A stretch of DNA of 64,000 bases from Castellaniella sp. S9 (GTDB taxonomy: Bacteria > Pseudomonadota > Gammaproteobacteria > Burkholderiales > Burkholderiaceae_B), in assembly GCF_027257175.1 (NCBI RefSeq), contig NZ_JAPFGD010000003.1:208865-272864 (forward strand), given 5' to 3'. The notes beneath the pieces were generated by a model. The model searched no databases. It saw only the letters and a program-made list of their open reading frames with translations, and was not told the DNA's origin. Of the stretch, positions 17,830-26,453 are shown one piece after another. The stretch's first letter is position 1. Each line of letters starts with the position of its first letter. Both the position numbers and the translations under genes were made by a program.

Positions 17830-19038
17830 TCAGTTGCGGGGAATCACGCCCAGGGCGCGGCCCACCCGCGCAAAGGCCTCGACGGCCTCGTCGATCTGCT
17901 CGGGCGTGTGCGCCGCGCTCATCTGGGTGCGGATGCGTGCCTGCCCCTTGGGCACCACGGGATACGAGAACCCGATGACGTACACACCCTCGTCCAGCAA
18001 GGCGTCGGCCATGCGCACCGCCAGCGCGGCATCGCCCAGCATCACCGGGATGATGGGATGCTCGCCCGGCACCAGCTCGAAACCCAGATGCTGCATCGCC
18101 TGGCGAAAGCGCCGCCCGTTGGCATGCACGCGCCGGCGTTGGGCCGCGCCTTCGGCGCCGGCCAGCAGCTCGATCACGCGCAGGGAGGCCGCGACGATGG
18201 CGGGCGCCAGCGAATTCGAAAACAAGTAAGGCCGCGAGCGCTGGCGCAGCAGCTCGACCACGGCGGCATCGGCCGCCACGTAGCCGCCCGAGGCGCCGCC
18301 CAAGGCCTTGCCCAGGGTGCCGGTGAGGATGTGCACGCGCCCCCGCACGCCGCAATGTTCGGGCGTGCCGCGCCCGCCCTCGCCCATGAAGCCGACCGCA
18401 TGCGAGTCGTCGACCATGACCAGCGCGTCGAACTCCTCGGCCAGGTCGCAGATCGAACGCAGGTCGGCGATCACGCCGTCCATCGAGAACACCCCGTCGG
18501 TGGCGATCATCACGTGGCGCGCGCCCGCGGCGCGGGCCGCCTCGAGCTGCCGGCGCAAGTCCGTCATATCGTTGTTCGCATAGCGATAGCGCCGGGCCTT
18601 GCACAGGCGCACGCCATCGATGATGCTGGCATGATTCAATGCGTCGCTGACGATCGCGTCGTGTTCGTCGAGCAAGGCCTCGAACAGGCCGCCATTGGCG
18701 TCGAAGCAACTGGAATAGAGTATCGCATCGCCCATGCCCAGCCAGGATGCCAGCGCCGATTCCAGCGCCTTGTGCCCGGACTGCGTGCCGCAGATGAAAC
18801 GCACCGAGGCCATGCCGAATCCGCCGGTCTCCAGCCCTTCGCGCGCCGCGTCGATCAGCCGCGGATCGTTGGCCAGGCCCAGGTAATTGTTGGCGCAGAA
18901 ATTCAGGACCCGGGCGCCGCCGGCCAGCCGGATCCCGGCGGCCTGCTGGCTGGCGATGACGCGTTCGGCCTTGTAGAACCCATCGGCGCGCAGCTGCCCG
19001 ATCCGGGCGCGCGCCTCATCCAGGAAACGCTGTGACAT
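17830..19038 (-). CDS. kbl: 2-amino-3-ketobutyrate coenzyme A ligase (glycine C-acetyltransferase)
   Basis: The product is 402 residues of the PLP-dependent alpha-oxoamine synthase family. Motifs include [28 protein letters not shown] and the PLP-lysine region [16 protein letters not shown]. It cleaves 2-amino-3-ketobutyrate with CoA to glycine and acetyl-CoA. It is the first gene of kbl-tdh. AAGG lies a few bases upstream of the start. A GGATAAAATAACG stretch about 40-55 bases upstream on the coding strand could hold its promoter. Confidence 0.95.
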   Translation of the reverse strand: MSQRFLDEARARIGQLRADGFYKAERVIASQQAAGIRLAGGARVLNFCANNYLGLANDPRLIDAAREGLETGGFGMASVRFICGTQSGHKALESALASWLGMGDAILYSSCFDANGGLFEALLDEHDAIVSDALNHASIIDGVRLCKARRYRYANNDMTDLRRQLEAARAAGARHVMIATDGVFSMDGVIADLRSICDLAEEFDALVMVDDSHAVGFMGEGGRGTPEHCGVRGRVHILTGTLGKALGGASGGYVAADAAVVELLRQRSRPYLFSNSLAPAIVAASLRVIELLAGAEGAAQRRRVHANGRRFRQAMQHLGFELVPGEHPIIPVMLGDAALAVRMADALLDEGVYVIGFSYPVVPKGQARIRTQMSAAHTPEQIDEAVEAFARVGRALGVIPRN

Positions 19039-19379
19039 GAAGAACCTTTTTGAGGTTGATGACCGCGAGGGACGAGAGGCGTTATTTTATCCTCTCATCG
19101 CGATACCGGGGATGGCGGAGCCCATGCGCAGCCGGCATTCTTCGTGCATTGGGGGATTGACCTTGGGCCTGTGTTTTCCGTATCGTCATTATTGATCCCT
19201 ACCGCGCACCCGGGTCCCGGGCCTTGTAGTGGTTGTTGGCGAACTGATAATATCGTCAACAATTTTTGTCCAGCAATGCAGCCCGATCAATTCCTCCGAT
19301 CAACCACGGTCGACGAGGGCCGTCGAATGGATCGGCCTAATCCTCCGATCAGCGATCATCCGACGCCCGACCCAGACCC
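19039..19379. other. Intergenic region between divergent kbl and the GGDEF-EAL gene
   Basis: No convincing gene is seen in about 340 bases. The stretch holds an AT-rich segment (around 19245-19270), and an 11-base direct repeat TCCTCCGATCA at 19292-19302 and 19341-19351, 49 bases apart, among several further GATCA words. These could be regulator sites for the downstream gene. No ribosome site is visible before the ATG at 19380. Confidence 0.4.
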
Positions 19380-21965
19380 ATGCGGATCACCATCCGATAC
19401 CTCCGAAGCATCCTCCTGTCGTCCCTGATCGCCGTATTGGCCGGCCCGCAGGCGGCGCATGCGACGGCGTTGCGCGTCGGCATCTACGACCAGCCGCCCG
19501 ACATCTACATCACGCCCGACGGGCGGCCCGGCGGAATTCTGGGCGAGATGCTCAACGAGATCGCCCGGCGCGAGGGCTGGACCCTCACCATCGAGGCCTG
19601 CGACTGGGCCGCCTGCATGCGGCAACTCGAGAACGGCGCGATCGACCTGCTGCCCGACGTGTTCTACACGGCCGAGCGCGCCCGCTCGATCGACTTCCAC
19701 CACATTCCCGCCCTGCACAGCTGGTCGCAAGTGTATGCGCCGCGGGGCAATACCTTGCGCACCCTCCAGGACCTCGATGGCATGCGCCTGGCGGTGCTCG
19801 CCGGCTCGGCCCAGTACGACTACCTCAGCACGCTCCTGCGGACGCTGGGCATCGAGGTGCGCCTGACAACGGTCAGCCAGTTGACACAGGGATTCGAACA
19901 GGTCCAGGCCGGGCAGGCCGACGGGGTGGTCTCGGACTATTTCTTCGGCGAACTCACGGCACAGAAATACCAACTGGTGTCCACGCCCATCATCTTCCAG
20001 CCCACCAAGGCATTCTTTGCCGCGCCCAAGGGCCGCAACACCGCCGTGCTCGCGCGCATCGACGAATACCTCGGCACCTGGCAGGCCGATCCCGACTCGA
20101 TCTATTTCCAGATCCTGGCACACTGGCGCAACCCCCAGCCGCGGCCCGAGGCCGCCTGGTACCAGAGCGGGATCGTCGGCGCCCTGGCGGCGATGCTGGC
20201 ACTCGTCCTCATCGTCGCGCTGCGCCTTCAGCGGCGGGAACGCCGGCAGCGCCAGCGGCTGCTCACCAGCGAACACCGTCTCAACACCATTCTCGATACC
20301 GTCGACGCGATGATCTACATCAAGGACCGCGAGCGGCGCTATCTATACGCCAACCGCAAGGTCTGCGAGTTCTTCGGCCTGGATGCCCAGGACCTGCTCA
20401 TGCGGCACAACCGCGAGCTGATCGACGACACACGCACCGTAGAGGTCATCGAGCAATCCGACCAGCAGGTCCTGCACCTCGAGCAGCGGGTGGCCCTCCA
20501 GGAACGGCTGACCTCCACCGCCACGCACAAGCAGCACACCTTCCTGTCGATCAAGGTACCCCTGCACAATGCCGACGGATCGGTCGAGGCGGTCTGTGCG
20601 ATCCTCACTGACACGACGGACCGCATGCAAGCCGAAGAGCAGGTGCACCGCCTGGCGTTCTACGACACGCTCACCGACCTGCCCAACCGCCGGATGCTGC
20701 TCAGCCGCCTGGGACAGACCCTCGAGAGCGTCAGCAGTGGCCAGGTGTTCGGCGCCCTGCTGACGCTCGACCTCGACAGCTTCAAAAAGATCAACGACGC
20801 GCGCGGTCACGCCGTCGGCGACCGGATCCTCCAGGAGGTCGCCCGCCGGCTGGTGACCAGCACCCGGGAGCGCGACACCGTCTCGCGGGTCAGCGGCGAC
20901 GAGTTCATGGTCCTGCTCACGCAGCTTGGCACCGGCATCGAGGAAGGCGCGCGCAATGCCATGTCGGTGGCCGAGAAACTGCGGCTCGCCCTGTTGAACG
21001 ACCCCTTGATCGTCGAGGGCAAGCCTTGCGTGCTGAGCGCCAGCATCGGGCTGACCTTGCTGCAGGCGCGCAGCACCTCGATGGACGACGTGATGCGCGA
21101 GGCCGACATGGCCATGCACCGCGCCAAGCAGCGCGGCGGCAATTGCGTGGTCTTCTACGAGCAGGACATCCAATCCGAGGTCGAGCAGCGCCTGTGGCTG
21201 GAACACGACTTGACCCTGGCCTTGAACACACCTCAGCTAAAGATGCACCTGCAGCCCCAATATGCGCAAGGCGGCCGCGTGACGGGCGCGGAACTGCTGA
21301 CGCGCTGGATGCATCCCACGCGCGGGGCGGTATCGCCCGCCCTGTTCATCCCCCTGGCCGAGGAAACCGGCCTGATCAGCCACCTGAGCGATTGGACGCT
21401 GGAGGTCGCCTGCAAGACCCTGCTGGATCTGCAGGCGCTCGACGAAATCTACCCGGTGTCGCTGAACATCAGCCCGAAGCGCTTGATGGACTCGAACTTC
21501 GTCCAGTACGTGCGCGACATGCTCGAACGCACCGGTGCGCCGGGCAACCGCCTGATCTTCGAGATCACGGAAGGGGTGCTGATCCGCGACATCCACGCCA
21601 CGGCCGAGCGCATGGGCGAGCTCAATCGCCTGGGCATCCGCTTTTCGATCGACGACTTCGGCACGGGATACTCGAACCTGGCCTACCTCAAGCGCCTGCC
21701 GCTCTATGAGCTCAAGATCGACAAGAGCCTCGTCCAGGACATCCCGAACGATCCCGACAGCATGGCCATCGCCCAGTTGATCCTGGCCATGGCCGAACAA
21801 CTCGGGCTGCGGGTCGTGGCCGAGGGCGTCGAGACACGGCCGCAGGCGGATTTCCTGCTGCGGCATGCCTGCGACGCGCTGCAGGGCTACCTGATGGCGC
21901 GCCCCATGCCGATCGACGACTGGCTGGCACGCGTGCGCCAGCAGCGGCCCGGGCCACGGGGCTGA
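19380..21965 (+). CDS. Membrane c-di-GMP enzyme: periplasmic amino-acid-binding-like sensor, PAS, GGDEF and EAL domains
   Basis: The product is 861 residues. A signal peptide (1-29) precedes a family-3 solute-binding-like periplasmic sensor (about 30-255). One transmembrane helix (about 262-282), a PAS domain (about 300-415), a GGDEF domain (about 425-590) and an EAL domain (about 600-855) follow. The cyclase signature reads SGDEF, a common active variant. The EAL motif reads ELL (GAELLTRW), while DDFGTGYS and the ENI-like NISPK are present, so phosphodiesterase activity is plausible but not certain. The architecture suggests that a periplasmic small molecule controls c-di-GMP turnover. It is a single gene followed by a strong hairpin. 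Confidence 0.9.
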   Translation: MRITIRYLRSILLSSLIAVLAGPQAAHATALRVGIYDQPPDIYITPDGRPGGILGEMLNEIARREGWTLTIEACDWAACMRQLENGAIDLLPDVFYTAERARSIDFHHIPALHSWSQVYAPRGNTLRTLQDLDGMRLAVLAGSAQYDYLSTLLRTLGIEVRLTTVSQLTQGFEQVQAGQADGVVSDYFFGELTAQKYQLVSTPIIFQPTKAFFAAPKGRNTAVLARIDEYLGTWQADPDSIYFQILAHWRNPQPRPEAAWYQSGIVGALAAMLALVLIVALRLQRRERRQRQRLLTSEHRLNTILDTVDAMIYIKDRERRYLYANRKVCEFFGLDAQDLLMRHNRELIDDTRTVEVIEQSDQQVLHLEQRVALQERLTSTATHKQHTFLSIKVPLHNADGSVEAVCAILTDTTDRMQAEEQVHRLAFYDTLTDLPNRRMLLSRLGQTLESVSSGQVFGALLTLDLDSFKKINDARGHAVGDRILQEVARRLVTSTRERDTVSRVSGDEFMVLLTQLGTGIEEGARNAMSVAEKLRLALLNDPLIVEGKPCVLSASIGLTLLQARSTSMDDVMREADMAMHRAKQRGGNCVVFYEQDIQSEVEQRLWLEHDLTLALNTPQLKMHLQPQYAQGGRVTGAELLTRWMHPTRGAVSPALFIPLAEETGLISHLSDWTLEVACKTLLDLQALDEIYPVSLNISPKRLMDSNFVQYVRDMLERTGAPGNRLIFEITEGVLIRDIHATAERMGELNRLGIRFSIDDFGTGYSNLAYLKRLPLYELKIDKSLVQDIPNDPDSMAIAQLILAMAEQLGLRVVAEGVETRPQADFLLRHACDALQGYLMARPMPIDDWLARVRQQRPGPRG

Positions 21966-21967
21966 GG

Positions 21968-21996
21968 CCGGCCGGCGGCGCACGCCGCCCGGCCGG
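21968..21996. terminator. Strong GC hairpin between convergent genes
   Basis: CCGGCCGGCGGCG (21968-21980) pairs with CGCCGCCCGGCCGG (21983-21996) apart from one bulged C, with a two-base loop. It starts three bases after the stop of the GGDEF-EAL gene and lies before the end of the TRAP large-permease gene. It lacks a T run, so a bidirectional or assisted terminator is inferred. Confidence 0.55.
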
Positions 21997-22007
21997 TCGG
22001 GGACCGC

Positions 22008-23741
22008 CTACTTGAACAGATTGTTCAGGTCCTCATCCGAGGGCGTGCCGGCGGCGTCCTGGCCGGCATCCGAGCCGTACGCCCCGGCCGCCGAACCGTC
22101 GCCATAGCTGCCCGTGCCATAGCCCGAAAATGCCCCCATGTCGATCTCGATGTTCTCGATGTTGACCTGGGGACGGTCGGCCTTGTAGTGCGTGACGATG
22201 CCGGGATACATCAGCACCAGCACCACCATGACGATCTGCATCACGATGAAAGGAATCGAGCCCCAGTAGATCTGGCCGGTGGTCACCTTGGCGATGGTCC
22301 GGCCGGTGACCTTGTCCTTGTAATCGTCCTTGGGCGCGACCGAGCGCAGGTAGAACAGCGCAAAGCCGAAGGGCGGATGCATGAACGAGGTCTGCATGTT
22401 CACCGCCAGCAGCACGCCCAGCCAGATCAGGTCGATCCCCATCTTGTCGGCCACGGGACCGATCAGCGGCACGATGATGAAGGCCAGCTCGAAGAAGTCC
22501 AGGAAGAACGCCAGCAGGAAGGTCATGATGCTGACCACGATCAGGAAGCCCATCTCGCCGCCCGGCAGGCCGGTGAGCAGGTGCTCCACCCACAGATCGC
22601 CGTTGACGCCGCGGAAGGTCAGGCTGAACACCGAGGAGCCGATCAGGATGAACACCACGAAGCAGGTCAGCGTCGTGGTCGTGTCCATCGCCTGGCGCAG
22701 CAGCGACCAGTTGAGGCGCCGCTTGCTGATCGCCATGATCAGCGCGCCGACCGCGCCCATGGCGCCGCCCTCGGTGGGCGTGGCCACGCCGATGAAGATC
22801 GTGCCCAGCACGAGGAAGATCAGCGCCAGCGGCGGGATCATCACGAAGGTCACGCGTTCGGCGATCTTCGAGAGCAGGCCCAGGCGCAGATACTTGTTCA
22901 CCAGGGCCAGCACGAAGGCGGTCAGGCCCCACAGCAGGATGCTGGTGACGATCAGCTCGTCGACGTGCGGATCGTCGGCCAGCATGAGTTCGACGCCGAT
23001 CACCGATGCCGCTACCGACACCGCCATCAGCACCAGCAGCGAGGGAATGCCATGTCCGCCGTTCCGTTCCACGAAGGTGCGCGCCTCGGGCGGGATGGCC
23101 GGCGCCGCCTTGGGCTTGATGAACGCGACCAGCACCACGTACAGGACATACATGCCCGTGAGCGCGAAGCCCGGCAGGAACGCGCCTTTGTACATGTCGC
23201 CGATCGAGCGGCCCAACTGGTCGGCCAGCACGATGAGCACCAGCGAGGGCGGGATGATCTGCGACAGCGTGCCCGAGGCCGCGATCACGCCCGAGGCCAG
23301 CCGCCGGTCGTAGCCATAGCGCAGCATGATCGGCAGCGAGATCAGGCCCATCGAGATCACCGACGCCGAGACCACACCTGTGGTGGCCGCCAGCATCGCA
23401 CCCACCAGGACCACGGCGATCGCCAGGCCGCCGCGCAGCGGGCCGAAGAGCTGGCCCACGGTCTCGAGCAGGTCCTCGGCCATGCCGGACCGTTCGAGGA
23501 TCAGGCCCATGAACGTAAAGAACGGCACCGCCAGCAAGGACTCATTGGACATGACGCCGAAGACGCGCTGCGGCAGGGCCTGGAACAGCGCCGGCGACAG
23601 CAGGCCCATCTCGATGCCGATCAGGCCATAGAGGACGCCGTTGGCGGCCAGGGCGAAAGCCACCGGGAAGCCCAGCAGCAGCAGAAAGACCAGGGTGCCG
23701 AACATGATCGGCGCGATGTATGCGAGAAATAGCGCTTCCAT
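22008..23741 (-). CDS. dctM: TRAP transporter large permease (DctM type) with low-complexity C-terminal tail
   Basis: This 577-residue integral membrane protein has DctM features, for example GATMAATTGVVSASV-like GAMLAATTGVVSASVISMG and TEGGAMGAVGALI. It carries the ion-coupled translocation path with the DctQ subunit. It is longer than most DctM proteins (about 430). The extra part includes a mid-protein insertion and a hydrophilic C-terminal tail rich in Gly, Ser, Tyr, Ala and Asp (GYGTGSYGDGSAAGAYGSDA). The mid-sized loop (PKAAPAIPPEARTFVERNGG) is typical of the TRAP subgroup linked to C4 or 2-oxo acids. It starts two bases after dctQ. Confidence 0.9.
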   Translation of the reverse strand: MEALFLAYIAPIMFGTLVFLLLLGFPVAFALAANGVLYGLIGIEMGLLSPALFQALPQRVFGVMSNESLLAVPFFTFMGLILERSGMAEDLLETVGQLFGPLRGGLAIAVVLVGAMLAATTGVVSASVISMGLISLPIMLRYGYDRRLASGVIAASGTLSQIIPPSLVLIVLADQLGRSIGDMYKGAFLPGFALTGMYVLYVVLVAFIKPKAAPAIPPEARTFVERNGGHGIPSLLVLMAVSVAASVIGVELMLADDPHVDELIVTSILLWGLTAFVLALVNKYLRLGLLSKIAERVTFVMIPPLALIFLVLGTIFIGVATPTEGGAMGAVGALIMAISKRRLNWSLLRQAMDTTTTLTCFVVFILIGSSVFSLTFRGVNGDLWVEHLLTGLPGGEMGFLIVVSIMTFLLAFFLDFFELAFIIVPLIGPVADKMGIDLIWLGVLLAVNMQTSFMHPPFGFALFYLRSVAPKDDYKDKVTGRTIAKVTTGQIYWGSIPFIVMQIVMVVLVLMYPGIVTHYKADRPQVNIENIEIDMGAFSGYGTGSYGDGSAAGAYGSDAGQDAAGTPSDEDLNNLFK

Positions 23742-23743
23742 GG

Positions 23744-24361
23744 TCAGCGCTCCGTCTCGTGATGCGAGCCGGCCTCGCGCTGTTCGGCCTCACGGGCGAT
23801 TTCCTCGGCCAGCAGCTCCTCGGCTGATTTGCCCTTGTGGGTGTCGGTCGGATCGGGACATTCGCCGCGCAGAAAGCCCACGCACTTGACCAAGTGCGAA
23901 AAGCCGGCGGCGATCAGCAACGCAAAACCGATGGGGATGAGCAGTTTCGCCGGCCAGCGGATCAGGCCCCCGGCGTTGGAGGATTGCTCGTTGTTGACGA
24001 AGGCGTCCATGAACACGGGCCAGGACAGCCACATGATGATGAAGCAGGCGGGGAACAGGAACAGCAGCACGCCGATGATTTCGATCTTGATCTGGGTGCG
24101 CCGCGACAGCCGCTGGGCCAGCACGTCCACGCGGACGTGCTCGTTCTTGAGAAGGGTGTAGCCGGCGGCCAGCAGGAATACGGCGCCGAATAAATACCAC
24201 TGCAGTTCGAGCCAGGCGTTGGAACTGACGTTGAACAGCTTGCGCACGGTCGCGTTGGTGGCGCTGACGAGCACGGCAAGCAGGATCAACCAAGTCACGG
24301 CCCGGCCCACGCGGCGATTGATCTCGTCAATCACCCGCGAAAGGGCGAGTAGAGCTTTCAT
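23744..24361 (-). CDS. dctQ: TRAP transporter small permease (DctQ type) with charged C-terminal extension
   Basis: The product is 205 residues with four transmembrane helices (first about 21-41; LLFLFPACFIIMW is the third). The family region WLELQWYLFGAVFLLAAGYTLL and NEHVRVDV are clear. The start at 24361 (MKALLALSR) is chosen because the upstream extension runs through an intercistronic hairpin. The C-terminus adds about 35 Glu/Lys/Arg-rich residues (KGKSAEELLAEEIAREAEQ), probably a cytoplasmic helix. It is the middle gene of dctP-dctQ-dctM. Confidence 0.88.
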   Translation of the reverse strand: MKALLALSRVIDEINRRVGRAVTWLILLAVLVSATNATVRKLFNVSSNAWLELQWYLFGAVFLLAAGYTLLKNEHVRVDVLAQRLSRRTQIKIEIIGVLLFLFPACFIIMWLSWPVFMDAFVNNEQSSNAGGLIRWPAKLLIPIGFALLIAAGFSHLVKCVGFLRGECPDPTDTHKGKSAEELLAEEIAREAEQREAGSHHETER

Positions 24362-24391
24362 GATCTGGGTCTTTGGAAAATGTAACGACAA

Positions 24392-24431
24392 GACACGCGC
24401 AAGCCCCCGAGGTCGGGGGCAAGCGCGTGTC
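24392..24431 (-). other. Intercistronic double-stem hairpin between dctP and dctQ
   Basis: GACACGCGC (24392-24400) pairs perfectly with GCGCGTGTC (24423-24431), and GCCCCCGA (24403-24410) with TCGGGGGC (24413-24420). A symmetric AA/AA internal loop lies between the two stems and a GG loop closes the tip. Seventeen base pairs in 40 bases make it one of the most stable structures in the window. It lies in the transcript after the dctP stop and before dctQ. It may protect the dctP mRNA from 3' decay or partly terminate transcription. Confidence 0.75.
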
Positions 24432-24479
24432 ACGCACTACCGGAAGCCCGATGGCGGGATCCGAGGCGACGTAGCCGGC

Positions 24480-25568
24480 TTATTTGGCAGCCGAAGCCAT
24501 GTACTGGTCGAAGCTGCCCTCGGCGACGCGGAACCAGGGGATTTCGCTGTCGCGGAAGCCCATGTAGTGGTCGTGGACCTTCTTGAAGCCGGCATCCTTG
24601 GCCGAGAGTTCGGCGTAGGTGTCCTGGGCGGCCTTGTAGCAGGCGTCCATGACGGGCTTGGGGAAAGCGCGCAGCTTGGCGCCCTCGCCGATCAGGCGCT
24701 TGAGGGCCTTGGGGTTTTCGGCGTCGTAGGTGGCGATCATCACGTTGGTCGCCAGGGCGGACGCCTGGTCGAGCACGGCCTGGTAGTGTTTTGGCAGGGC
24801 CTCGTACTTGTCCTTGTTGACGTACAGCGACACCTGCAGGGTGCCTTCCCACCAGCCCGGGAAATAGTAGTACGGCGCCACGCGATGGAAGCCGAGCTTT
24901 TCGTCGTCATAGGGGCCGATCCACTCAGCCGCGTCGATCGTGCCCTTTTCCAGCGAGGGATAGATGTCGCCGCCGGCGATCTGCTGGGGCACGACGCCGA
25001 GCTTGGTCAGCACGGCGCCCGCGAACGCGGCGGTGCGGAACTTCAGGCCCTGCAGGTCCTCGACGGTCTTGATTTCCTTGCGGAACCAGCCGCCCATCTG
25101 GGTGCCGGTGTAGCCGCAGGGGAAGTTCACGATGTTGAACTTGGCGAACATTTCGCGCAGGATGTCCAGGCCGCCCGCGTGGCGCACCCAGGCGTTGTAC
25201 TGGCGCGTGTTCAGGCCGAAGGGGACCGCGCCGTCGAAGCACAGCGAGGGGTCCTTGCCGAAGTAGTAATAGGATGCGGTATGGCCGCATTCGACCGTGC
25301 CGTTCTGCACGCCGTCCAGCACCGCCAGGGCGGGAAGGATCTCGCCGCCTGGGAAAGCGCGGATCTGGAATTTGCCGCCGGTCGCCTCGGAGACGTATTT
25401 GGCGACGTGTTCGCCACCCGAATAGATGGCGTCTGCGCTGCGGGGGAAGCTGGAGGCGAGGCGCCACTGGAGTGTGGGCGCATCCTGTGCGAAGACTGGA
25501 GCGGCGAGGGTGGCGCCACCGGCAGCCGCACCAAGTGCGGCCTTCTTGAGGAAGGAACGACGTTGCAT
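24480..25568 (-). CDS. dctP: TRAP transporter periplasmic binding protein (DctP family) with twin-arginine-like signal
   Basis: The product is 362 residues starting MQRRSFLKKAALGAAAGG, with a twin-arginine motif and cleavage near APVFAQ. The mature domain is a DctP fold of the TakP/alpha-keto-acid type: LASSFPRSADAIYSGGEHVAKYV, GKDPSLCFDGAVPFGLN, and TIDAAEWIGPYDDEKLGF, where this subgroup's dimer and substrate contacts lie. 2-oxo acids or lactate are candidate substrates by family. The start at 25568 fits the signal sequence; the longer open frame is not protein-like. It is the first gene of the operon, with a pair of palindromes just upstream. Confidence 0.9.
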   Translation of the reverse strand: MQRRSFLKKAALGAAAGGATLAAPVFAQDAPTLQWRLASSFPRSADAIYSGGEHVAKYVSEATGGKFQIRAFPGGEILPALAVLDGVQNGTVECGHTASYYYFGKDPSLCFDGAVPFGLNTRQYNAWVRHAGGLDILREMFAKFNIVNFPCGYTGTQMGGWFRKEIKTVEDLQGLKFRTAAFAGAVLTKLGVVPQQIAGGDIYPSLEKGTIDAAEWIGPYDDEKLGFHRVAPYYYFPGWWEGTLQVSLYVNKDKYEALPKHYQAVLDQASALATNVMIATYDAENPKALKRLIGEGAKLRAFPKPVMDACYKAAQDTYAELSAKDAGFKKVHDHYMGFRDSEIPWFRVAEGSFDQYMASAAK

Positions 25569-25587
25569 GAGAGAGAGCCCCTGTTTT

Positions 25588-25627
25588 GGTTTGTAAACCT
25601 GAGTAAATGTTTCCGTTTTGTAAACGG
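25588..25627. promoter_or_regulatory. Tandem palindromic sites upstream of dctP
   Basis: GGTTTGTAAACC (25588-25599) and CCGTTTTGTAAACGG (25613-25627) are each near-perfect palindromes sharing the core TTTGTAAAC, repeated with a 27-base offset. They lie 20-60 bases upstream of the dctP start and on the far side from the MarR gene. They are probable operators. The binding protein could be the adjacent MarR-type regulator or a GntR/LacI protein elsewhere. Confidence 0.55.
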
Positions 25628-25852
25628 GTGAGAGCGCGTGCATAGTGCAGGACACCCACATATTTAGGCAATCAGTATTAACGCTAGGAACTGCGTCCGA
25701 CCAAGCGTCGATGCGCGGCATCCACAACGTGCGGGAATAAACACCGCACGGACTTGATGTCGATTAGGATGTCCGGGTTCCGGATGCGGCCGGCAACGAA
25801 CAGTCGCGCAAAACCCGGTAAAGTACCGCATGGTCCAAGCAGGAGCCCGTCC

Positions 25853-26314
25853 ATGAAGACACCGCTTGCGCATCGCAATCTACCGCATCTGCTGCTCAGG
25901 GGGCGCGAGGCATTGCTCTGCCACTTCCGCCCGATCTTGACGCATTTCAACCTGACCGAGCAGCAATGGCGCGTGATCCGCAACCTGAACCAGCATGGCG
26001 ACATGGAGCCCAACCAGCTCTGCGACCTGTGCCAGATCCTCAGCCCCAGCATGACCGGCGTGCTGGCGCGGATGAAGGCCATGGACCTGATCAGCCGGCG
26101 CAAGGTGGCGCGCGACCAGCGGCGGGTGATCATCAGCCTCACGCCACGCAGCCAGGAAATCTGCGCCCGCATCGCGCCGCTGATCGACGAGCAATACCGC
26201 CTGATCGAGGACGCCATCGGGCGCGACCTGATGGACCAGACCTACCTTCAGATCGACCGCCTGCTGAATGCGCCCCTGGATCGCATCCGCTCGGTCAAGC
26301 TGCCGGAATACTAG
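25853..26314 (+). CDS. hpaR: MarR-family regulator, HpaR-like
   Basis: The product is 153 residues. It begins MKTPLAHRNLPHLLLRGREALL and has FNLTEQQWRVIRNL, which closely match HpaR, the repressor of homoprotocatechuate catabolism. The winged helix spans about residues 40-105 (ILSPSMTGVLARMKAMDLISRRKVARDQRR). HpaR proteins are released from DNA by aromatic acids. No hpa catabolic genes are in the window, so the target may be the divergent TRAP operon or the following MFS gene. The gene symbol rests on similarity only. Confidence 0.82.
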   Translation: MKTPLAHRNLPHLLLRGREALLCHFRPILTHFNLTEQQWRVIRNLNQHGDMEPNQLCDLCQILSPSMTGVLARMKAMDLISRRKVARDQRRVIISLTPRSQEICARIAPLIDEQYRLIEDAIGRDLMDQTYLQIDRLLNAPLDRIRSVKLPEY

Positions 26315-26453
26315 CACCGCGCCCCACCCATGCAATCGTATCTGGCAATCAGGCACAGCGCCGGACATCCCAATCGCCCACACCCATGGCCGGGAACCGC
26401 GGGGCCGCGCCGGATATGCCAGAATAGAGCCCTTCGAATCCCGACCACTGTCC

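Noticed and set aside
22188-23732. 514-residue plus-strand frame opposite dctM
   Set aside because: Its His/Gln/Asp-rich composition is the antisense image of a membrane protein; no family features.
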